Assembly (NCBI GenBank): GCA_051650265.1
Contig: JBOFIR010000254.1
Coordinates: 1 to 9,553 of the forward strand
Origin: JBOFEH01 sp051650265
GTDB lineage: Bacteria > Bacillota > Clostridia > Lachnospirales > Cellulosilyticaceae
DNA length: 9,553 nt
Direction: 5' to 3'
Of this stretch, positions 6,170-9,553 are shown one piece after another. Numbering within the stretch: the stretch's first letter is position 1; each line of letters begins with the position of its first letter. Made by a program: the position numbers and the translations under genes. The notes under the pieces were generated by a model. It saw nothing but the letters and a program-made list of their open reading frames with translations. It searched no databases and had not been told where the DNA came from.

Positions 6170-6928
6170 CTATTCATCCGGGCTCCCCTCACCTTGCCAT
6201 CTCTCACTCCAAAATGCAAAAAGAATAAAAAGTAACAAACTGATAATGAGCATGTAGCCTACTCCTTGTTCAAATAAAACACGTACCGCCTGATCTGCAT
6301 GAGTCTGTGTCATACCAAAGGCATAGCCTACTAGCCTCGTTCCCCATGCGCAAGGTGTCACCTGCCAGATCCCATTTCCTAGGTCAAATGCCAGAATCGC
6401 ACTTAGTAGACTTCCTGTGATTCCTAGTCCAAGTGCACTTCCGCTTCCCCATCTGAAACTTACGATATATTCTATTATATACCATCCTATGTAAGTTACA
6501 AAAAGGAGTAGCGCTAACTTAAAGTACGTTATTAACTCAATGACATGATTACCCATTGCTATGGCAGGTATACCAAACCCCACCACAGTGATTACAACGG
6601 CTATCACCCCCAATGTGCCTAATGCCAAAAGTTTACTCAGATGCCCTAGCTTTCTACTGTATGGTACAGTTAATAGCCTCTGAAAATAAGCAGCATGTTT
6701 CTCTTCTTCATAGTCCATCCCTATCACAATCGCAATGAGTATAGGAAAAGCCATGGCCACTACCTGCAAATAGGTAGCAACTTGATCGACATCATTCCAA
6801 GGCACGTAGCTATAATAGCTTGTAAATAAAAGAATACCAATTAGTGGCACCACCAAATGTACCAGTAAAAGCTTCGAATGTAGCATTTGATAAAGTTCTG
6901 CCTTATAATTTCTCACGAATCCTTTCAT
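6170..6928 (-). CDS. Lantibiotic-immunity-type ABC permease, LanG/MutG-like
   Basis: A 252-residue integral membrane subunit with about six hydrophobic helices, at roughly 19-39, 51-71, 98-125, 134-158, 163-185 and 220-242. The order and length fit the MutG/LanG permease family (ABC-2 type), including a charged cytoplasmic loop with the MDYEEEKHAAYFQRLLTVPYSR pattern between helices two and three, where the ATPase should dock. Together with the LanF-like ATPase and LanE-like permease it would expel or displace membrane-active peptides from the cell surface. The ATG at 6928 lies 2 nt beyond the lanE stop, with GAGGTG 5 nt upstream; an in-frame GTG at 6931 is less likely. Since its partner LanE is interrupted, this subunit may work alone, as a homodimer, or not at all. 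Confidence 0.85.
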   Translation of the reverse strand: MKGFVRNYKAELYQMLHSKLLLVHLVVPLIGILLFTSYYSYVPWNDVDQVATYLQVVAMAFPILIAIVIGMDYEEEKHAAYFQRLLTVPYSRKLGHLSKLLALGTLGVIAVVITVVGFGIPAIAMGNHVIELITYFKLALLLFVTYIGWYIIEYIVSFRWGSGSALGLGITGSLLSAILAFDLGNGIWQVTPCAWGTRLVGYAFGMTQTHADQAVRVLFEQGVGYMLIISLLLFILFAFWSERWQGEGSPDE

Positions 6929-6930
6929 CA

Positions 6931-7659
6931 CTACACCTCTTTTTGACCAAATCTATAGGCCGTCATCCATGATACAATGCCATATAAAACGATAGTAATG
7001 AGTATCCCTGGCACAATGACACTCGGATCTGCCAAATACTTACTTGATTCTTCCACCAACAAACCATTTGGCAACACCCCGATGGTCGGGCACATCAGCC
7101 TAGCAGGAATCGCAAATGGAATCCACCAAAAACTTTCTACAGCGCACACACACGCAATGACCATGTTACATATCACACTAAGTAGTACAGAGAGCGCCAC
7201 ACCCATCTTTTGTCCGATAAACATCCATAGCGGAACCTGCCATGCGAAAGTCACCACAAGTATCACACTTCCTACAAAAGCCTGCTCTACAGGCATCACA
7301 TACAATCCCAACACCCTACTTCCTATGAGCATGATGACAAAGAAAATCATATTGGCTGCTACTCAATACAAAGTACCGACTACGATCTTCGCATACCAGA
7401 TCTTCTTCTTATCTTTTGCGATCCCCATCAAACCATGATAATTCTTTCTTTGGTCTTTTCTCACAAGTGTCACTGCACTATACGTCATACAAAAAGGTAG
7501 AAATAAGATATACCACCAGTTATACGCCACACTAAAAGCATAGATCCTACCCATCAATCCATAACTAATAAGTACCGTTACCAATGGTACAATCCAACTC
7601 ACTTTCTGGTTGAAGCTTCTTTTCAGTTTTAAAAGCTCTGCACTCACATACTTAAGCAT
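6931..7659 (-). pseudogene. LanE/MutE-like ABC permease interrupted by one in-frame TGA
   Basis: The reading frame from the ATG at 7659 encodes 98 residues, hits TGA at 7365-7363, and then stays open in the same frame to a TAG at 6933-6931. Joined, it would be 242 codons, the usual length for this permease, with about six membrane helices: two before the stop (VSWIVPLVTVLISYG; WWYILFLPFCMTYSAVTLV) and about four after. There is no frameshift, only a single nonsense codon between GTLY and VAANMIFF. The start has AGGTGG 5 nt upstream and overlaps the ATPase stop by 8 nt. Restart at the ATG at 7350 looks poor, with no ribosome binding site. Translation of lanG has its own signal, so the operon may survive. 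Sequencing error, recent mutation or stop read-through are all possible. Confidence 0.8.
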
Positions 7660-8356
7660 GGTCACCACCTGCCGTTCTTACAATCTCCATAAATAGATTT
7701 TCTAACTGATGAGCTGCTGTCACCTTTTCTTGGTACCACAACTTTCCTTTCACCATAATACCAATATCATCTGCGATCTGCTCAATCTCTGATAAGATAT
7801 GGCTAGAAATAATGACCGTCATGCCTTCCTCTGTGAATGATCGTATCAATACTCTGAGGTCGCTGATTCCAATAGGATCTAGTCCATTGGTCGGCTCATC
7901 TAAAATCAGTAACTTAGGCTTATTCAAAAGTGCGATCGCAATACCCAAACGCTGCTTCATCCCCATAGAAAACTTCCCAGCTTTTTTCTTACCTGTATCT
8001 GTTAAGTCCACCAATTTTAAAACTTCTTCGATTCGTGTGTCTGGTAAGCCATACATCAAAGTTCTCACCTTCAGATTTTCCCGTGCTGTCAGATTTTCAT
8101 AAATCGGCGCACCTTCTATCAATGAACCGATCTGACTCAAATCTTTTCTTTCAAATGGACGCCCTTCAAAAAGAATATCGCCACAGTCAGGTGTCTGCAT
8201 ACCTGTTAGCATCTTTAATAATGTAGACTTGCCTGCACCATTTGGCCCAAGTAGGCCATAGATCGTTCCCGCTTCTACAGATAGCGCAATCTGGTCATTG
8301 GCCATTTGCCCCTTAAACTTCTTACATAGATGATGTGTTTCTATTATCTTTGCCAT
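7652..8356 (-). CDS. Lantibiotic-immunity-type ABC transporter ATPase, LanF-like
   Basis: A 234-residue ABC ATPase with every catalytic motif in place: Walker A GPNGAGKST (37-45), signature FSMGMKQR (129-136, a variant of LSGGQ typical of this group), Walker B LLILDEP (149-155) and the switch His186. At the Q-loop position it carries Glu81 in LIEGAPIYENLT, the E-loop form that marks LanF immunity ATPases. It would power the LanE/LanG permease pair to clear antimicrobial peptides from the membrane. The ATG at 8356 is preferred, with GAGAGGG 7 nt upstream; an in-frame TTG at 8362 is possible. It is the first gene of a five-gene operon and its end overlaps lanE. The family also includes CprA of C. 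difficile and bacitracin-type exporters, so the substrate is not fixed by sequence alone. Confidence 0.93.
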   Translation of the reverse strand: MAKIIETHHLCKKFKGQMANDQIALSVEAGTIYGLLGPNGAGKSTLLKMLTGMQTPDCGDILFEGRPFERKDLSQIGSLIEGAPIYENLTARENLKVRTLMYGLPDTRIEEVLKLVDLTDTGKKKAGKFSMGMKQRLGIAIALLNKPKLLILDEPTNGLDPIGISDLRVLIRSFTEEGMTVIISSHILSEIEQIADDIGIMVKGKLWYQEKVTAAHQLENLFMEIVRTAGGDHA

Positions 8357-8384
8357 GCTCAATCCCTCTCCTTATATCCTTTTG

Positions 8385-8429
8385 ACTATACGGAATACTT
8401 TAAAGGGTATTTATAAGGATTTTATAAGG
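8385..8429 (-). promoter_or_regulatory. Operon promoter with three tandem 11-bp repeats
   Basis: On the minus strand three contiguous 11-nt units run CCTTATAAAAT (8429-8419), CCTTATAAATA (8418-8408) and CCCTTTAAAGT (8407-8397), one per helical turn. A TATAGT -10 candidate follows at 8390-8385, and the position of a -35 box falls within the repeats and is a poor match. This arrangement is what an activator-dependent promoter looks like when an OmpR-type regulator binds tandem direct repeats. The regulator encoded in the same operon is the natural candidate. Confidence 0.6.
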
Positions 8430-8430
8430 C

Positions 8431-8465
8431 AAAAAAAAGACCCAACCTTGTTAAACGGTTGGGTC
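8431..8465 (-). terminator. Intrinsic terminator of the XRE regulator gene
   Basis: GACCCAACC and GGTTGGGTC form a perfect 9-bp stem (8439-8447 with 8457-8465) around a 9-nt loop. Flanking A and T runs extend the stem, and eight T residues follow on the minus strand (8438-8431). It lies 8 nt after the XRE stop and insulates the LanFEG operon. A shorter T run on the other side may give weak two-way function. Confidence 0.93.
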
Positions 8466-8473
8466 TTTTCCTA

Positions 8474-9031
8474 CTAATCTTCTATCTTCACACGTAACTT
8501 CTTATTTTTAACTTGCACTGCATATTTTAACTCATATGCTGCTATGCCTTTTTTAATTGCTTGTGCTATTTCATCCATCTCTCTTGCGATCTGCTCTTCA
8601 TCTCTATACCAACCAAGTACCATAGACTTTTCACCCCAGAAGGCGCCATTATTTACCCCAATGAGCCAATACTGGGGTTCATCCTCTTTTGCTTTATACA
8701 TTACACGTGATGCCAGCACCTTATAACAGTTAACAATTGACTTACTATCTGCCGACTTGATTGTAATCTTTCCTGTTGGTACAACGATATTGGTCGGCAT
8801 AGCCTGTTGCTGCTTTTGCTGCGTGTACTCTACCTCCCCTAGCATCAAATAATCTAGTGATATGTTCAGTTCTTTAGCAAGTAATAATAATTTCTCCATC
8901 TCTGGATAACCACTGCCTTGTTCCCATTTTGATACCGCTTGCCTGCTTACACCCATAATCTCTGCGAGATTTTCTTGTGAGATATTCTTCTCATTTCTTA
9001 TTAACTTTAAATTTTCAGCAAAACCCATCAT
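8474..9031 (-). CDS. XRE-family helix-turn-helix transcriptional regulator
   Basis: A 185-residue regulator. Residues about 5-65 form a Cro/C1-type helix-turn-helix (HTH_3): LKLIRNEKNISQENLAEIMG, then the recognition segment VSRQAVSKWEQGSGYPEM and NISLDYLMLGE. A glutamine-rich linker (about 70-78) joins it to a C-terminal domain of about 100 residues with no enzyme motif I recognise; its aromatic content (YWLIGVNNGAFWGEKSMVLGWY) suggests a small ligand- or partner-binding fold. The ATG at 9031 has GAGG 6 nt upstream; a second ATG at 9028 is in frame. The inverted repeat at 9050-9065 just upstream could be its own operator. It is followed by a strong terminator and transcribed toward the LanFEG operon, but a regulatory link to it is only possible, not shown. 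Confidence 0.92.
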   Translation of the reverse strand: MMGFAENLKLIRNEKNISQENLAEIMGVSRQAVSKWEQGSGYPEMEKLLLLAKELNISLDYLMLGEVEYTQQKQQQAMPTNIVVPTGKITIKSADSKSIVNCYKVLASRVMYKAKEDEPQYWLIGVNNGAFWGEKSMVLGWYRDEEQIAREMDEIAQAIKKGIAAYELKYAVQVKNKKLRVKIED

Positions 9032-9049
9032 CTAAAACCTCTTTTCTTA

Positions 9050-9065
9050 ATTAGTATGTTCTAAT
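9050..9065. repeat. Inverted repeat before the XRE gene, candidate operator
   Basis: ATTAG-TATGTT-CTAAT has 5-bp arms and a 6-nt spacer. It lies 18 nt upstream of the XRE start codon, just before its ribosome binding site. Size and place suit an autoregulatory XRE operator, but arms this short and AT-rich can occur by chance. I could not settle on a convincing -35/-10 pair for this gene. Confidence 0.3.
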
Positions 9066-9215
9066 GGTACCAGAGCTATATGGGTTATGACCACCAACCT
9101 CTATTTGCATAAGCGCAACTTGAAGTTGCACTTCACCACTCACCCTTGATAGGCCTATACTCAGCACACATTTGGATTTTGCAAGAACAAGATCCTTGCT
9201 ATAAATAGAGATCAT
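9051..9215 (-). CDS. Possible small ORF, 54 residues, unknown
   Basis: A reading frame starts at an ATG that overlaps the stop of the upstream membrane-protein gene in the classic ATGA arrangement, and runs to a TAA 19 nt before the XRE start. It begins MISIYSKDLVLAKSK and ends YSSGTIRTY. If real it would link the membrane protein, this peptide and XRE in one compact transcript. Support is weak: the ribosome binding site is only GGAAAG, I recognise no family, and a 23-bp palindrome (9111-9133) lies inside it, which suits regulatory DNA better than coding DNA. It has one cysteine and no clear membrane helix or signal peptide. Treat it as a candidate only; the alternative is that 9032-9211 is simply intergenic. 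Confidence 0.3.
   Translation of the reverse strand: MISIYSKDLVLAKSKCVLSIGLSRVSGEVQLQVALMQIEVGGHNPYSSGTIRTY
9111..9133. repeat. 23-bp near-perfect palindrome
   Basis: AAGCGCAACTT, a single G, then AAGTTGCACTT: the 11-bp arms match at 10 of 11 positions. No T run follows on either strand, so it is not an intrinsic terminator. Placed about 80 bp before the XRE start, it could be an operator or an RNA hairpin in a leader. A shorter perfect palindrome, ATAGGCCTAT, lies nearby at 9149-9158. Confidence 0.4.
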
Positions 9216-9553
9216 TCATATTTCTTTCCAACTATATACATAGGAACAAACATAATAAAGGCAGCACTAAGAGTCAATACGCCCTGACCCTTTTGCCAAA
9301 GCAACGGATAAAAAGACTGCATCACAAAATATATAGCAGGAAATATTGCAAAAACACTCATAATCGAAAGCTGTGCCACTTTCACGATATGTTGCCAATT
9401 ACTATTATTGAATTTGACACCGCAGAGGTTCATTCGAAATATGCCGTGGCTATAGTAGCTGATCTTATTTTCATCATAGTAAGTAGGCAATCTGTCTTTT
9501 GCAAAGAAAGTAAAATATCCTCCAAAAATGAGCATAAGAATTTCCACTGTATA
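9212..9553 (-). CDS. Small membrane protein of unknown function (5' end probably outside)
   Basis: The frame is open from the window edge to a TGA at 9214-9212, about 113 visible codons. It contains three hydrophobic segments: the first near the visible start (EILMLIFGGYFTFFA), then about VAQLSIMSVFAIFPAIYFVM and GVLTLSAAFIMFVPMYIVG, ending GKKYE. Between the first two lies a polar stretch with DRLPTYYDENKISYYSHGIFRMN and FNNSNW. I do not recognise a named family. A GTG at 9547 and an ATG at 9535 are in frame, but the frame continues to the edge without a stop, so the true start is undecided. Its TGA stop is the only TGA terminator in the window. A possible small ORF overlaps this stop, and the XRE gene follows 180 nt later. 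Confidence 0.65.
   Translation of the reverse strand, partial: YTVEILMLIFGGYFTFFAKDRLPTYYDENKISYYSHGIFRMNLCGVKFNNSNWQHIVKVAQLSIMSVFAIFPAIYFVMQSFYPLLWQKGQGVLTLSAAFIMFVPMYIVGKKYE

Noticed and set aside
7363..7365. TGA recoding (tryptophan or selenocysteine) in the LanE-like gene
   Set aside because: Tryptophans in the neighbouring genes that I checked are encoded by TGG, TGA appears to end the gene at 9212, and I see no selenocysteine-type context. A simple nonsense mutation or sequencing error is more likely.
6977..7438. Plus-strand open frame of 153 codons across the interrupted permease
   Set aside because: It is antisense to the LanE-like gene, whose minus-strand frame has clear membrane helices and operon spacing. 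The plus frame looks like a shadow.
8363..8473. Lanthipeptide precursor gene next to the transporter
   Set aside because: This gap holds only the XRE terminator, the tandem repeats and the promoter. No frame with a leader and a Cys/Ser/Thr-rich core is present.

Overview
The window looks like chromosomal DNA from a low-GC Gram-positive bacterium, most likely a clostridial Firmicute. The reasons are AT-rich intergenic DNA, GGAGG-type ribosome binding sites, a GEMM-I riboswitch, PadR and XRE regulators, and a LanFEG-type transporter. Every gene I can support lies on the minus strand, so the order of transcription runs from high to low coordinates. I see no rRNA, tRNA, CRISPR array, transposase or phage gene.

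Layout from high to low coordinates. (1) 9553-8431: the end of a small membrane protein of unknown function, a possible 54-residue ORF joined to it by an ATGA overlap, an XRE-family regulator, and a strong terminator. (2) 8429-4133: a self-regulating peptide-resistance operon. It contains an ATPase (lanF-like), permease 1 (lanE-like, interrupted by one in-frame TGA), permease 2 (lanG-like), an OmpR-type response regulator and a membrane histidine kinase. All are overlapping or nearly so. No lanthipeptide precursor or modification gene is visible, so it resembles a stand-alone defence or sensing operon of the kind typified by CprABC-CprK of Clostridioides difficile. Three tandem 11-bp repeats just upstream of lanF are good candidates for the response-regulator binding site. 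(3) 4035-2973: a palindrome, a strong sigma-A-like promoter, a cyclic di-GMP-I (GEMM-I) riboswitch, one secreted protein of unknown function and its terminator. (4) 2933-1527: a promoter overlapped by a perfect palindrome, a PadR repressor and a HAAS-domain membrane protein translationally overlapping it. (5) 1510-1: a promoter, a DUF1456 (YehS-like) protein, an OmpR-type response regulator and the start of a histidine kinase that has no membrane segment at its N-terminus.

How the parts work together: the window is dominated by sensing and surface adaptation. Two two-component systems, a PadR/membrane-sensor pair, an XRE regulator and a second-messenger riboswitch sit within 9.5 kb. The points most worth a second look are the riboswitch-controlled secreted protein with its possible anti-aptamer pairing, the nonsense-interrupted immunity permease inside an otherwise intact operon, and the repeat arrays at the PadR and lanF promoters.
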